This document shows, one piece after another, positions 54,736-64,000 of a stretch of DNA of 64,000 bases. How positions within the stretch are numbered: position 1 is the first letter of the stretch; each line of letters opens with the position of its first letter. Under the pieces are notes generated by a model. The model worked only from the letters and a program-made list of their open reading frames with translations. It had not been told where the DNA came from and searched no databases. The DNA lies in the NCBI RefSeq assembly GCF_000814905.1, contig NZ_JXAG01000054.1:1-64000 (forward strand). The letters run 5' to 3'. The translations under genes and the position numbers were made by a program. The stretch comes from Enterobacter sp. Bisph1. GTDB lineage: Bacteria > Pseudomonadota > Gammaproteobacteria > Enterobacterales > Enterobacteriaceae.

Positions 54736-55562
54736 CAGAGCGCGTGTTCATCCAGTAAAGCCTGACAGGACGGCGGCAATGGCGGCGGCGTCTTTTTCTC
54801 AGGCGGGGTGCTACCCGGTTTCGCCGGTTCAAACCAGCTTTGTAATTCCGCCCCGCAACCATCGCCCGGCGGCGGCAGCGGTTGATCCTTACACTCAAGG
54901 CTATCGGCCGGGCAGCGCAGGCGCACATGCATATGGGCACGATGCTGGAACCACGGACGGACTTTACGCAGCCAGTCACGATCGTTGCCCGCATCGAGGC
55001 ATAACTGCTGTTTAATGGCCGGGTTGACAAAGATACGCGTGACATCGTTATCTTCCGCCGCCAGCTTGATCATGCTGCTGATTTCCGGCTTCCACAGCGC
55101 AGGCACGACCCGTTTACCATCGAGGGAAACTAAATCCAGCGCCTGCGGTTTTAACAGCTGTGCCGCGCTCCAGCGCGCTTTTGGCAACTGCAGGAAAATG
55201 TCGACATCGAGACCCGATTGATGGCTGGCGTGTCCGCCATTAAAGCGCCCACCGGCGGGCATGCCCATATCGCCGACCAGCACCGTGCCCAGCCCCAGGT
55301 CGTGCACCTGAGTACTTAAGCGCTGGATAAATAGCACCAGATCGGGATGGCCGAAATAGCGTCGTTGATCCGTGCGCATTACCTGATAATTATCCGCTTG
55401 CAGCGGCAGCGCATGAGCGCCAACGATACAGCCATTGGCAAATTCGCCAATAGATTGCGGCTGACCCGCCACGGGATGGGTGAGTTTTTGCCACGGCGTT
55501 GCCGCGACGGTCGCGGCGCTCGCCAGTAGGGCAAACAACATAATTGCCGTTCTTTTCATCAT
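54735..55562 (-). CDS. mepA: Penicillin-insensitive murein endopeptidase MepA
   Basis: Periplasmic metallo-endopeptidase that cuts D-Ala-mDAP cross-links in peptidoglycan and is not blocked by beta-lactams. 275 residues with a signal peptide (residues 1-21, ending VAA). The metal ligands of the LAS family are in [15 protein letters not shown] (His and Asp) and [12 protein letters not shown]. Six cysteines fit the three disulfides of the E. coli protein. Two adjacent ATGs (55562, 55559) are both possible, and the frame overlaps the aroC stop. Confidence 0.96.
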   Translation of the reverse strand: MMKRTAIMLFALLASAATVAATPWQKLTHPVAGQPQSIGEFANGCIVGAHALPLQADNYQVMRTDQRRYFGHPDLVLFIQRLSTQVHDLGLGTVLVGDMGMPAGGRFNGGHASHQSGLDVDIFLQLPKARWSAAQLLKPQALDLVSLDGKRVVPALWKPEISSMIKLAAEDNDVTRIFVNPAIKQQLCLDAGNDRDWLRKVRPWFQHRAHMHVRLRCPADSLECKDQPLPPPGDGCGAELQSWFEPAKPGSTPPEKKTPPPLPPSCQALLDEHAL

Positions 55563-56647
55563 TACCAGCGTGGAACAGTGGTTATCACATCAGCGTTTTG
55601 TCCGCGCTGACGCAGAAAGTGATCCATCAGCACAATTGCCAGCATCGCTTCCGCGATAGGCACGGCGCGAATGCCGACACAGGGATCGTGACGCCCTTTG
55701 GTGATCATCTCGACTTCATCGCCAAAGCGGTTGATAGTCCGCCCCGGCACGGTGATGCTGGAGGTCGGTTTCAGCGCGATATTGGCGACAATTTGCTGCC
55801 CGCTGCTGATGCCCCCCAAAATGCCGCCTGCGTGATTGCTCAGGAAACCCGCTTTGGTGATTTCATCGCGATTTTCACTGCCGCGCAGTTTCACCACCTC
55901 AAAGCCGTCGCCGATTTCGACGCCTTTTACCGCGTTAATGCTCATCAGCGCATGGGCAATATCCGCATCGAGACGGTCAAACACCGGCTCGCCAAGACCT
56001 GCTGGTACGCCATCGGCAACCACCGTCACTTTTGCGCCAATAGAGTCGCCCTCTTTTTTCAGGCCGCGCATCAGCTCATCCAGCGCCTCGATTTTGTCCG
56101 GATCCGGGCAGAAAAACGGGTTCTGCTCTACCTGATCCCAGGCTTTGATCGCCAGCGGAATATCGCCCATTTGCGTCAGGCAGCCACGAATGGTGATGCC
56201 GAACTTCTGCGCCAGATATTTTTTAGCGATCGCCCCCGCCGCCACGCGCATTGCCGTTTCACGGGCGGACGAGCGTCCGCCGCCGCGATAGTCGCGCAGA
56301 CCATATTTTTGTTCGTAGGTGTAATCCGCATGCCCTGGACGGAACACGTCTTTAATCGCGCCGTAATCCTGCGATCGCTGATCGGTATTCTCAATCAGCA
56401 GGCCAATGCTGGTGCCGGTGGTCAGGCCTTCAAACACGCCGGAAAGGATCTTCACTTGATCAGGTTCACGGCGCTGGGTGGTATAGCGCGATGTGCCGGG
56501 GCGACGGCGATCAAGATCGTGCTGCAAATCCGCTTCGCTCAGGGGAATGCCCGGTGGCACACCGTCAACAATGCAGCCCAGCGCCGGGCCGTGGGATTCG
56601 CCGAAAGTGGTTACGCGAAAAAGTTGTCCAATTGTGTTGCCTGCCAT
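55562..56647 (-). CDS. aroC: Chorismate synthase
   Basis: Final shikimate-pathway step, converting EPSP to chorismate with reduced FMN. 361 residues from ATG 56647 ([20 protein letters not shown]), equal to E. coli; a GTG one codon upstream is not needed. Signatures [39 protein letters not shown] and [16 protein letters not shown] are all present. Probably cotranscribed with prmB, 36 bases upstream. Confidence 0.98.
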   Translation of the reverse strand: MAGNTIGQLFRVTTFGESHGPALGCIVDGVPPGIPLSEADLQHDLDRRRPGTSRYTTQRREPDQVKILSGVFEGLTTGTSIGLLIENTDQRSQDYGAIKDVFRPGHADYTYEQKYGLRDYRGGGRSSARETAMRVAAGAIAKKYLAQKFGITIRGCLTQMGDIPLAIKAWDQVEQNPFFCPDPDKIEALDELMRGLKKEGDSIGAKVTVVADGVPAGLGEPVFDRLDADIAHALMSINAVKGVEIGDGFEVVKLRGSENRDEITKAGFLSNHAGGILGGISSGQQIVANIALKPTSSITVPGRTINRFGDEVEMITKGRHDPCVGIRAVPIAEAMLAIVLMDHFLRQRGQNADVITTVPRW

Positions 56648-56683
56648 CACGGCTCCCTTGTTTTTGTTAATGTTGAGCGTCGT

Positions 56684-57616
56684 TTAGTCTTTGTAAATGC
56701 TGAAGTGTTCGCGGGCGGCGATAAGCTGCGCTTTGGTTAACATAAAGACGCCATCGCCACCGTTATCAAACTCCAGCCAGGTGAACGGAACGTCGGGATA
56801 TTGTTCCATCAGATGTACCATGCTGTTACCCACTTCACAAATCAGGATGCCGTGGTCAGCGAGGTAATCCGGCGCGCAGGCAAGAATGCGTCGCGTCAGC
56901 TTCAACCCGTCGCTGCCGGAAGCCAGGCCAAGTTCCGGCTCGTGGCGATACTCCGACGGCAGATCGGCCATATCTTCTTCATCAACGTATGGCGGGTTGG
57001 TGACAATCAGATCGTACTGTACTTTCGGCAGGTCGCGGAAAACGTCGGAACGAATAGGCGTAACCTGATGGATAAGCCCGTGCTGTTCAATATTGTGCTC
57101 GGTCACCGCCAGCGCATCCATAGAGATATCCACGGCGTCCACTTCCGCTTCCGGGAAGGCGTACGCGCAGGCAATGGCGATACAGCCGCTGCCGGTACAC
57201 ATATCAAGGATATGCTGCGGCTGATGGTCAATCAGCCCGGCGAAGTGATTGTTAATCAGCTCGCCAATCGGCGAACGCGGCACCAGCACGCGCTCATCAA
57301 CATAGAATTCGTGGCCGCAGAACCAGGCTTTATTGGTGAGATAAGCCACCGGAATACGTTCGTTAACGCGGCGGATCACTCGCTCAACAATGCGGTGGCG
57401 CTCACTGGAGGTCAGGCGCGCGCTACGCATATCTTCGGGGATATCGAGGGGCAAATAGAGGGTAGGCAACACCAGCTGCACCGCTTCGTCCCACGGGTTA
57501 TCAGTGCCGTGGCCGTACCAAATATTCGCGGCGCTAAATCGGCTCACCGCCCAGCGCAGCATGTCCTGAATGGTGTGCAGTTCGTTCACTGCTTCGTCGA
57601 CGAAAATTTTATCCAT
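56684..57616 (-). CDS. prmB: Ribosomal protein L3 N5-glutamine methyltransferase PrmB
   Basis: SAM-dependent methyltransferase that modifies a glutamine of ribosomal protein L3. 310 residues from ATG 57616, equal to E. coli; GGGGGA lies just upstream, and longer in-frame extensions run into the divergent smrB. The SAM motif is [12 protein letters not shown] (138-149), and NPPY at 207-210 binds the target amide. First gene of the run down to yfcL. Confidence 0.97.
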   Translation of the reverse strand: MDKIFVDEAVNELHTIQDMLRWAVSRFSAANIWYGHGTDNPWDEAVQLVLPTLYLPLDIPEDMRSARLTSSERHRIVERVIRRVNERIPVAYLTNKAWFCGHEFYVDERVLVPRSPIGELINNHFAGLIDHQPQHILDMCTGSGCIAIACAYAFPEAEVDAVDISMDALAVTEHNIEQHGLIHQVTPIRSDVFRDLPKVQYDLIVTNPPYVDEEDMADLPSEYRHEPELGLASGSDGLKLTRRILACAPDYLADHGILICEVGNSMVHLMEQYPDVPFTWLEFDNGGDGVFMLTKAQLIAAREHFSIYKD

Positions 57617-57782
57617 GGTATCCCCCAGGCGCATGCACGCATTAAATTCGGCGGCTAGTTTGCCACGAAGGCGGCGATAAATCAGCATCCTCTCTCCTCT
57701 GCGTGAGGGAAAAATCGATTTTGCTGCACCGCGGGCATAACGAGTCGGGTACACTAACAGAAAGAGAAGATGAGATGCGCAG

Positions 57783-58334
57783 ATGAAAAAGAAACCATCC
57801 TTGAGCGAGGAGGAACAGGCGCTGTTCCGGCAGTTAATGACGGGTACGCGCCAGATGAAGCAGGACACTGTGGTTCATCGCCCGGTACGCAAAAAAGTGA
57901 CAGAAGTGCCGGTAAAACGCTTATTGCAGGAACAAGCCGATAACAGCCACTATTTTTCCGACGAATTCCAGCCGTTGCTGAACGCTGAAGGCCCGGTGAA
58001 ATATGTGCGCGAAGATGTCAGCCATTTTGAGCTGAAGAAGCTACGCCGCGGCGATTATTCGCCGGAGCTGTTTCTCGATCTGCATGGTTTAACCCAGCAG
58101 CAGGCGAAGCAAGAGCTGGGCGCGCTGATTGCCGCATGCCGACGCGAGCATGTGTTTTGCGCCTGCGTGATGCACGGCCACGGCAAGCATATCCTTAAGC
58201 AGCAAACGCCGCTGTGGCTGGCGCAGCATCCGCATGTGATGGCGTTTCATCAGGCACCGAAAGAGTACGGCGGAGACGCGGCGATCCTGGTATTAATCGA
58301 AGTAGAAGAGTGGCAGCCGCCGGAACTGCTTTAA
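57783..58334 (+). CDS. smrB: Ribosome-rescue endonuclease SmrB
   Basis: Smr-domain nuclease that cuts mRNA between collided ribosomes in E. coli. 183 residues. The N-terminal ~80 residues are a charged extension. The Smr domain follows with [15 protein letters not shown] (near 100) and [13 protein letters not shown] (near 130), the DxH and HGxG motifs of the family. In E. coli a fimbrial cluster follows; here sixA comes next, after a terminator. Confidence 0.95.
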   Translation: MKKKPSLSEEEQALFRQLMTGTRQMKQDTVVHRPVRKKVTEVPVKRLLQEQADNSHYFSDEFQPLLNAEGPVKYVREDVSHFELKKLRRGDYSPELFLDLHGLTQQQAKQELGALIAACRREHVFCACVMHGHGKHILKQQTPLWLAQHPHVMAFHQAPKEYGGDAAILVLIEVEEWQPPELL

Positions 58335-58348
58335 CCGCCAGAAACGAC

Positions 58349-58372
58349 AAGAGCCGCTTAAAGCGGCTCTTT
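58349..58372. terminator. Bidirectional terminator between smrB and sixA
   Basis: AAGAGCCGC-TTAAA-GCGGCTCTT (58349-58371): a perfect 9-bp stem between convergent stops, with short T runs on the plus side. Confidence 0.8.
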
Positions 58373-58392
58373 ATCTTTCATGGTCCGGCGAT

Positions 58393-58878
58393 TCAGATGG
58401 CTTTCGGCATCCTCAGATTGCAGGGACTCATTTGCCAGTTAAAGACACCTTTACCGTCTCCTTCCAGCGTGACGCTGGCGATGGCGGAGGTGGTGAACAT
58501 TGGCGGCGCTTCACCCGGGCAGAGCTCGGACACCAGGTAACCCACTAGCGGCAGGTGGGAAATCACCAGCACGGCAGAAGTACCTTCATTTGCCAGCGCC
58601 TGCAGGTAGGCACTAACAAGACCAATATCGCCACAGGGCGTAAGTTCTGGCAGAACATCCACGTTATCAGGCAGGTTCATACACTCCCCTACCTTATCGA
58701 GCGTCTGTTCAGCACGTAAAAATGGGCTGACCAGAACACGTTCGATATCCACTTTTTGACCTTTCAACCATGTTGCCATTTGACGGGTTTCGTCGCAGCC
58801 ACAAGGGGTTAAGGGACGAACCGAGTCGCTGGCTGCATCGAGGGCAGCGTCGCCGTGACGCATGATAAAAACTTGCAT
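58393..58878 (-). CDS. sixA: Phosphohistidine phosphatase SixA
   Basis: Histidine-phosphatase of the RHG branch, 161 residues. It removes phosphate from the HPt domain of ArcB and from the nitrogen PTS protein NPr. The catalytic motif is MRHGDA with Arg7 and His8, and the second His is in VISHLPLVGYLV. No signal peptide. Transcribed alone. Confidence 0.96.
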   Translation of the reverse strand: MQVFIMRHGDAALDAASDSVRPLTPCGCDETRQMATWLKGQKVDIERVLVSPFLRAEQTLDKVGECMNLPDNVDVLPELTPCGDIGLVSAYLQALANEGTSAVLVISHLPLVGYLVSELCPGEAPPMFTTSAIASVTLEGDGKGVFNWQMSPCNLRMPKAI

Positions 58879-59080
58879 ATTGCACCGCTTTTGTTAACCA
58901 GAATCATTAATACTTTCACCGCAAAATCATTTCACGACATCGGAAAATATTAATGGCCGGGCATTGTGCCTGATCCATTCGTTGAATGAAACGCTGTTTT
59001 TTACCTCAATGGCGCAAGTATAGTCAATCACTGATTATTAAATAACCGTAAAGGCCCTGAGGGATAACAGAATTACTTTT

Positions 59081-61234
59081 TTAGACACTCACTGACACGT
59101 CCAGTTTCTCAGTTGGCCAAAAAGTTACGCCTTGTTCCGCCATGCGTTTCAGCGGTTCGCAAGGGGCAAAACGTTCGCCGTACTGCGCCTGAAGGCGCTG
59201 CATCGTCGCCACCACTTCACCGATACCGAGGGCGTCCATATAATGGAACGGCCCGCCCAAAAACGGCGGAAAACCGATGCCAAACACGGCGCCGATATCA
59301 CCATCGCGCGCGCTGCGAATGACCTGTTCGTCAAAACAGCGGGCGGCTTCGTTAAGCATCAGCATTACACATCGTTCGGCGATCTGCTGCTGCGCGAGCT
59401 GGGGACCTTCGGAAACACCAATTAAGCGATAGATGGAAGGGTCCGGCTGTTTGTTGCTTTTACGCCCTTTCGCCGGGTAAAGATAGAAACCCCGCTCATT
59501 TTTTCTCCCTTTGCGATCGTCATTCAAGATTGCATTCACAACGCTTACAGGCGCGCTAAATCGCTCGCCCCAGGCAGCTTCCAGTACCGGGATAATTTTG
59601 GTGCCGGTATCGATCCCAACTTCGTCCAATAGCTGGATGGGGCCTACCGGGAAACCGAATTTCACCAGCGCCCGATCGATAGTTTCAATGCGCTGCCCTT
59701 CGTTCAGCAGACGCATGGCTTCATTGATATAGGGCGCGAGAATACGGTTGACGTAAAACCCGGCTTTATCAGCCACCACGATCGGCGTTTTGCCCTGCTT
59801 TTTCGCCAGCTTCACGGTAGTGGCAATCGTCTGCTCATCGGTTCCGGCGTGGGGAATAACTTCAACCAGCGGCATTTTCTCCACCGGGCTGAAATAATGT
59901 AAACCAATTACTTTTTCCGGGCGCGCCGCGTTGGCAGCAATATCGCCGATGGGCAAGGATGAGGTATTGGAGGCAAAAATAGTGTGCGGCGCGCAGTGGG
60001 CTTCGATTTCGCCAACCATCTTCTGCTTCAGCGCCAGATCTTCAAATACCGCTTCAATCACCAGATCGCGATGGGCAAAGCCACGATAATCGAGCGAGCC
60101 GGAGATTTTCGCCATCTGGCCGTCGCGCTCGGCGGCTTTTAGGTGGCGGCGACGCACTTTCTTGTCGAGCTGCTGCCAGCTGTACTGCAGCGCATGGTTA
60201 ATGCCTTTGGCGCTGATATCTTTAATGCGCACCGGTAAACCGGCTTTGCTGGCGGTGACAAACGCAATGCCGCCGCCCATTAGCCCACCGCCCAGCACAC
60301 CAATCCCCTTCAGCGGAGCGGGTTCAACGCTGCTGCCGGGATCTTTTTTAATATCGGTACTGGTAAAGAAGAGATGGCGCAGCGCCTGGGACTGCGGCGT
60401 CATCGCCAGTTGACCAAAGGCGCGCGCTTCCGCGTCGTAACCGCTGCTGCGCCCCTGCGTAAGACCGGTTTCGATGACCGACAAAATGCGCGAAGCGGCA
60501 GGATAATTCCCCTGGGTTTTCTGCTCGGTTTTCTTCGCCACCATGCGGAACAGCAGCCTGCGGCCAAGAGGCCCGGCAAGAATACGCTCGCGCACCGGCA
60601 GCTGTCGCGCCACAGGGCGACCTTTGGCAACCAGATCCACCGCGGCTTGCAGCAAAATGGATTGGGGAACCACATCATCCACCAGCCCCACTTTTAATGC
60701 CTGGCGCGGACGTAACTGTTTACCGGTGAGGATCATCTCCAGCGCGGTACTCACACCAATCAGGCGCGGCAAACGCTGCGTTCCGCCAGAACCGGGCAGC
60801 AAGCCCAACTGCACTTCCGGCAGCCCAAGCACCGTTTTGCTGTCGTCGGTACAGATTCGCAGATGGCACGCCAGCGCCAGCTCCAGACCACCGCCGAGGC
60901 AAGGGCCATGGATTGCAGCAATCACCGGGATCGATAATGCATGGATTTCCGCCATCAACTGCTGACCCTGGCGGGCAAGTTCTTCCGCTTCTTTCGCCGT
61001 CTGGCAGCGGGCAATCATATTGATATCCGCCCCGGCAATAAAGTTGTCCGGCTTGGCCGAAATAAACACCACGCCACGCAGCGTTTTATTGTCACGGATC
61101 TGTTTTAAAATCCCGCGAACCTCCGTGGCGAACTCGGCCTTCAGGGTATTCATCTTCTCATGCGGAACATCAATGTTCACCACCGCCACATTGTCGGGAC
61201 GGACGTGGAGAGTAAATGCCGATGTTGTGGTCAT
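59081..61234 (-). CDS. fadJ: Fatty-acid oxidation complex alpha subunit FadJ
   Basis: Anaerobic beta-oxidation multienzyme with enoyl-CoA hydratase and 3-hydroxyacyl-CoA dehydrogenase activities. 717 residues. The crotonase domain covers about 1-190 ([25 protein letters not shown]). The NAD-binding domain starts near 310 ([21 protein letters not shown]). The dehydrogenase C-domain repeats follow. Its start overlaps the fadI stop by one base (TAATG), so the two subunits are coupled. Confidence 0.97.
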   Translation of the reverse strand: MTTTSAFTLHVRPDNVAVVNIDVPHEKMNTLKAEFATEVRGILKQIRDNKTLRGVVFISAKPDNFIAGADINMIARCQTAKEAEELARQGQQLMAEIHALSIPVIAAIHGPCLGGGLELALACHLRICTDDSKTVLGLPEVQLGLLPGSGGTQRLPRLIGVSTALEMILTGKQLRPRQALKVGLVDDVVPQSILLQAAVDLVAKGRPVARQLPVRERILAGPLGRRLLFRMVAKKTEQKTQGNYPAASRILSVIETGLTQGRSSGYDAEARAFGQLAMTPQSQALRHLFFTSTDIKKDPGSSVEPAPLKGIGVLGGGLMGGGIAFVTASKAGLPVRIKDISAKGINHALQYSWQQLDKKVRRRHLKAAERDGQMAKISGSLDYRGFAHRDLVIEAVFEDLALKQKMVGEIEAHCAPHTIFASNTSSLPIGDIAANAARPEKVIGLHYFSPVEKMPLVEVIPHAGTDEQTIATTVKLAKKQGKTPIVVADKAGFYVNRILAPYINEAMRLLNEGQRIETIDRALVKFGFPVGPIQLLDEVGIDTGTKIIPVLEAAWGERFSAPVSVVNAILNDDRKGRKNERGFYLYPAKGRKSNKQPDPSIYRLIGVSEGPQLAQQQIAERCVMLMLNEAARCFDEQVIRSARDGDIGAVFGIGFPPFLGGPFHYMDALGIGEVVATMQRLQAQYGERFAPCEPLKRMAEQGVTFWPTEKLDVSVSV

Positions 61235-62541
61235 TATTCTGCCTCCAGAACCATTGCCGCACCCAAACCGCCTGCGGCACAGGCCGTTACCAGTCCAAAA
61301 CCGCCGCCGCGACGTCGCAGCTCATGCAGAGTTTGGGTGATCATGCGCGCACCTGTTGCGGCAAATGGATGCCCGTACGCTATAGAGCCACCGAGCACAT
61401 TGAATTTACTCTCATCCACTTCACCCGTGGCTTGCGCGCGCCCAAGCACTTCGCGGGCAAAGCGATCGCTGGCCATCAATTTCAGGTTACTTAAAGTTTG
61501 CGCGGCAAAGGCTTCATGCATATCAAAAAGGGTTATATCAGCCAGCGTTAATCCGGCTCGCTCCAGCGCCAGCGGTGTCGACCACGCCGGGCCGAGCAGC
61601 ATATCTTCACGCACGCCGATGGCGGTAAAGGCGTAGCTGCGCAGGTAGCCCAATGGCACCAGCCCCAGCTCTTTAGCGCGCGATTCCGTCATCAGAATTA
61701 CTGCCGCTGCGCCATCCGTCAGCGGCGTACTGTTAGCGGCGGTTACCGTCCCGTGTTTACGATCGAAGGCCGGGCGCAGCTTTGCGTAATCCGCCAGGCT
61801 TGAGTTGGTGCGTACGTTATTGTCTTTCTCAACGGGATCGCGAAACGGCGGCGCGTAGGCGGTCATCACTTCGTCCGCCAGTTTGCCTTCCGTCCAGGCC
61901 TGCGCGGCGAGCTGATGTGAACGATGCGCCAGCGCATCCTGTTGTTCGCGGCTGATAGCGTAGGTTTTCGCCATCTGTTCAGCGGTATCGCCCATGCGCA
62001 GGCCGGTCGAATATTCAGCGACCGCCGGAGGCACGGGGAGCAGATCGCGCAGACGCAGGCGCGAGAAAAGCTGCAGTTTCTGTCCCATGCTGCGCGCTTT
62101 GTTGGCATCCACCAGCGTTCGCGCCAGTTTTTTACTGACGCCTATCGGCAGTACTGAAGAGGAGTCTGCACCACCGGCGATACCGGCGCGGATGGTGCCC
62201 GCCAGCAGGCTTTCGGTGACGTTGGCTACCGCCTGGAAGCTGGTCGCACAAGCGCGGCTGACGCTATAGGCGTCGGTATGGACGCTCATGCCGGTACCGA
62301 GCACGATTTCGCGGGCGATATTGGGCGCTTCAGGCATTTGAACCACCTGGCCAAAGACCAGTTGTTCAATCACGTCGGGGGGAATTTCGCTACGCGCCAG
62401 CATCTCTCCTACAACCATCTTGCCGAGATCGATGGCCGGAACGCCGTGAAAAACGGTAGCCTGTCGGGCAAACGGGGTACGTAACCCACTGACAATGGCA
62501 ATGCGGTCGCCCTGGCGGGTGACGAGCGGTAATGCCTTCAT
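61234..62541 (-). CDS. fadI: 3-ketoacyl-CoA thiolase FadI
   Basis: Thiolase partner of FadJ, releasing acetyl-CoA in the anaerobic beta-oxidation route. 435 residues, one shorter than E. coli. Catalytic Cys98 lies in [10 protein letters not shown]; the histidine in [12 protein letters not shown] and the second cysteine in [12 protein letters not shown] complete the site. First gene of fadIJ, with a FadR operator 31 bases upstream of the ATG. Confidence 0.97.
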   Translation of the reverse strand: MKALPLVTRQGDRIAIVSGLRTPFARQATVFHGVPAIDLGKMVVGEMLARSEIPPDVIEQLVFGQVVQMPEAPNIAREIVLGTGMSVHTDAYSVSRACATSFQAVANVTESLLAGTIRAGIAGGADSSSVLPIGVSKKLARTLVDANKARSMGQKLQLFSRLRLRDLLPVPPAVAEYSTGLRMGDTAEQMAKTYAISREQQDALAHRSHQLAAQAWTEGKLADEVMTAYAPPFRDPVEKDNNVRTNSSLADYAKLRPAFDRKHGTVTAANSTPLTDGAAAVILMTESRAKELGLVPLGYLRSYAFTAIGVREDMLLGPAWSTPLALERAGLTLADITLFDMHEAFAAQTLSNLKLMASDRFAREVLGRAQATGEVDESKFNVLGGSIAYGHPFAATGARMITQTLHELRRRGGGFGLVTACAAGGLGAAMVLEAE

Positions 62542-62571
62542 AACACTCCCCTGTTAACAGCGTAATACTTT

Positions 62572-62588
62572 AAGTGGTCTGACCTGAT
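62572..62588 (-). promoter_or_regulatory. FadR operator upstream of fadIJ
   Basis: The bases contain TGGTCTGACCT, matching the TGGTCNGACC core of the FadR consensus exactly. It lies 31-47 bases upstream of the fadI ATG and predicts repression of fadIJ until long-chain acyl-CoA is present. Confidence 0.85.
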
Positions 62589-62664
62589 AACAGTCTTAAC
62601 CAATTTTTTACATTTCGCCAATGGGAGGGGGAAAGAAATGGGAGCTAAGGCACAGAGTTTGTTA

Positions 62665-62694
62665 AACAAAACGCTCCCAAAGATTGGGAGCGTT
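62665..62694 (-). terminator. yfcZ terminator
   Basis: AACGCTCCCAA (62670-62680), loop AGA, TTGGGAGCGTT (62684-62694): a perfect 11-bp stem. On the minus strand it continues TTTGTTTAA. It separates yfcZ from the fadI promoter. Confidence 0.85.
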
Positions 62695-62704
62695 GGCGGG
62701 ACAC

Positions 62705-62989
62705 TTAACGCAGACCGAGCTGGAAAATCAGGGTTTCCGCTTCGCAGGCGAAAACAAAATCGATATCCAGGCGCACACCGTCGGCCACTTCAGTAAAGGT
62801 CGGGGTGATTTTGCAGGGATCGGACTCTACGCCACGCGCTCTGGCGCTCAGCGCGGCCAGGGTTTCGTCCGCGTCGCGACGGTCAGCGAAAACGCGGCTA
62901 TAGGAGGCGGTGCAGTCGGAGTTGTCCATAATGGTACCAACATCCATACAGCAGCAAACCGGGGTTTCATCAGCACTGCATTTACTCAT
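62705..62989 (-). CDS. yfcZ: YfcZ/YiiS family protein
   Basis: Small acidic protein of 94 residues from ATG 62989, with AGAGGAAA upstream; a longer frame from 63040 is not supported. It has an unusual CCC cluster in ETPVCCCMDVGTIMDN and further cysteines, as in E. coli YfcZ. The C-terminus ends FACEAETLIFQLGLR. Function unknown; the Cys-rich head suggests metal or redox chemistry, but that is only a guess. Confidence 0.92.
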   Translation of the reverse strand: MSKCSADETPVCCCMDVGTIMDNSDCTASYSRVFADRRDADETLAALSARARGVESDPCKITPTFTEVADGVRLDIDFVFACEAETLIFQLGLR

Positions 62990-63234
62990 TGAAAATTTCC
63001 TCTGAATTCGCACCCAAGGTGCCAGATAAACGTTGTACATATTTTACTCCCCGACTGATTCGGGCTCCAGTCGTTAATCCAGCCTGCGGCGTTAAGTGAC
63101 CGAAATCACACTTAAAAATGATCTAAAACAAAAATGATCTAATCGGCTGATTAACACCGGGGGCAATTTTGCTGGGCAGATCCCGTTTCGAAGATCACAT
63201 TGGTAAAATCTTATATACATACTTGCAACATTTG

Positions 63235-63251
63235 CGCTGGTCGGACCTATA
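63235..63251 (+). promoter_or_regulatory. FadR operator 1 at fadL
   Basis: CTGGTCGGACCTAT matches the FadR core TGGTCNGACC exactly. It overlaps the fadL -10 element TATACT, so binding should block transcription. The same arrangement is known at E. coli fadL. Confidence 0.88.
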
Positions 63252-63258
63252 CTTCCGC

Positions 63259-63275
63259 CACTGGTCTGATTTGTG
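63259..63275 (+). promoter_or_regulatory. FadR operator 2 at fadL
   Basis: CACTGGTCTGATTTGT matches the left half of the FadR consensus fully and the right half partly. It lies about 8 bases past the -10 element, covering the start point, like the second operator of E. coli fadL. Confidence 0.8.
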
Positions 63276-63367
63276 AGAAGTACCTCAGACCCTACACTTC
63301 GCGCTCCTGTTACGGTGCGTAACAAATTTTGAATAAAAATAAATCGATTTCGAATGAGGTTATGGTC

Positions 63368-64000
63368 ATGAGCCAGAAAACCCGGTTTACCAAGTCTGCT
63401 CTGGCAGTCGCAGTGGCAATCGTCTCTACCCAGGCCTGGTCCGCAGGCTTTCAACTCAATGAGTTTTCAGCTTCTGGCCTTGGCCGGGCTTATTCCGGTG
63501 AAGGCGCAATGGCTGATGACGCGGGCAACGTCAGCCGCAACCCTGCCCTTATCACCATGTTCGATCGCCCCACCTTCTCGGGTGGTGCGGTATTTGTCGA
63601 TCCCGATGTTAACGTGAAGGGCCGTTCTGTTATTGGCAACAATGCCAGCCAGGACAATATTGCCCCGACGGCATGGGTGCCAAACCTGCACTTTGTCGCG
63701 CCGATCAACGAGCAGTTTGGCTGGGGCGCGTCCGTCACCTCCAACTACGGTCTGGCGACGGAGTTTAACGACAGCTACGCAGCCGGCTCAATGGGCGGTA
63801 AAACCGATCTCGAAACGCTGAACCTCAACCTGAGCGGCGCGTACCGTCTGGATAACCACTGGAGCTTCGGCCTCGGCTTTGACGCCGTATACGCACGGGC
63901 GAAAGTGGAACGCTATGCGGGCGATCTGCCGCAAATCATTGGTGCCGGTCTGCCAGGCCTGGTGCAATCTGGACAGCTAACCGCGCAGCAAGCCGCCGGT
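63368..64000 (+). CDS. fadL: Long-chain fatty acid outer-membrane channel FadL (5' part)
   Basis: Outer-membrane beta-barrel that takes up long-chain fatty acids. The gene runs off the window, and 211 codons are present out of an expected ~446. I choose ATG 63368 ([14 protein letters not shown]), 8 bases after GAGG; the ATG at 63362 is too close to that site. The signal peptide is residues 1-25, cut before [21 protein letters not shown], the hatch-domain start. [10 protein letters not shown] and [17 protein letters not shown] are conserved. The loop near [17 protein letters not shown] differs from E. coli. Confidence 0.96.
   Translation, partial: MSQKTRFTKSALAVAVAIVSTQAWSAGFQLNEFSASGLGRAYSGEGAMADDAGNVSRNPALITMFDRPTFSGGAVFVDPDVNVKGRSVIGNNASQDNIAPTAWVPNLHFVAPINEQFGWGASVTSNYGLATEFNDSYAAGSMGGKTDLETLNLNLSGAYRLDNHWSFGLGFDAVYARAKVERYAGDLPQIIGAGLPGLVQSGQLTAQQAAG

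Larger units (their letters stand above)
62990..63367. promoter_or_regulatory. yfcZ-fadL divergent control region
   Basis: 378 bases without a gene. It holds the fadL promoter, with a -10 TATACT at 63248-63253 and a weak TTGCAA at 63223-63228 spaced 19 bases, two FadR sites, and a 13-bp direct repeat AAAAATGATCTAA at 63114-63126 and 63130-63142. The yfcZ promoter must lie in the left part, but I see no clear hexamers. Confidence 0.65.

Overview
This is a core-chromosome segment of an enterobacterium (order Enterobacterales, family Enterobacteriaceae). Nearly every protein reads as a close relative of its Escherichia coli K-12 counterpart and the gene order follows the E. coli nuo-to-fadL region. 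Departures from that order, compared from memory, point to a genus other than Escherichia, somewhere around Enterobacter, Klebsiella, Kosakonia or Citrobacter. I see no room for yfcC, folX, rpnB/yfcI or the yfcO-yfcV fimbrial cluster. A GNAT acetyltransferase sits before hisP, and a GH1 6-phospho-beta-glucosidase sits between flk and yfcJ. I cannot name the genus from sequence alone. I see no rRNA, tRNA, prophage, insertion sequence or CRISPR array.

Layout. 1-15150 (minus): the complete 13-gene nuo operon (nuoA-B-CD-E-F-G-H-I-J-K-L-M-N) for respiratory complex I, with a 626-bp control region upstream, then lrhA (minus). After a 947-bp non-coding stretch come alaA and yfbR (plus), then yfbS, hxpA, yfbU and yfbV (minus). 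ackA-pta (plus, 23.6-27.0 kb) is the acetate overflow pathway. 27-31.4 kb holds small enzymes: the Nudix YfcD, phosphodiesterase YfcE, GST-like YfcF and YfcG, YfcH and a GNAT protein. 31.4-35.5 kb is the basic amino acid ABC importer (argT, hisJQMP). 35.7-38.6 kb is cvpA-purF-ubiX under a PurR box. 38.8-45.6 kb is pdxB-usg-truA-dedA-accD-folC-dedD. 45.7-53.0 kb holds flk (plus), a GH1 enzyme, yfcJ and fabB (minus), and mnmC (plus). 53.1-57.6 kb is prmB-aroC-mepA-yfcA-epmC-yfcL, followed by smrB (plus) and sixA (minus). 59-64 kb is fatty-acid degradation: fadIJ and yfcZ (minus) and the start of fadL (plus), cut by the window edge.

The regulatory logic can be read from DNA sites. FadR-like operators lie upstream of fadI, twice at fadL, and at fabB next to a FabR-type palindrome, so fatty-acid import, breakdown and unsaturated synthesis share control. 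A PurR operator overlaps the cvpA promoter. A -24/-12 (sigma-54) promoter precedes argT, linking amino acid uptake to nitrogen limitation.

The less explained material is small and intergenic: a 33-codon reading frame with a strong ribosome site and an abutting terminator between nuoA and lrhA; a 137-bp element with 19-bp terminal inverted repeats inside the cvpA-purF transcript; a palindromic repeat-like unit between nuoL and nuoM; inverted repeats in the ackA/yfbV region; a 13-bp duplicated motif upstream of fadL; and a perfect 19-bp palindrome upstream of yfcJ. No large undescribed system is visible.
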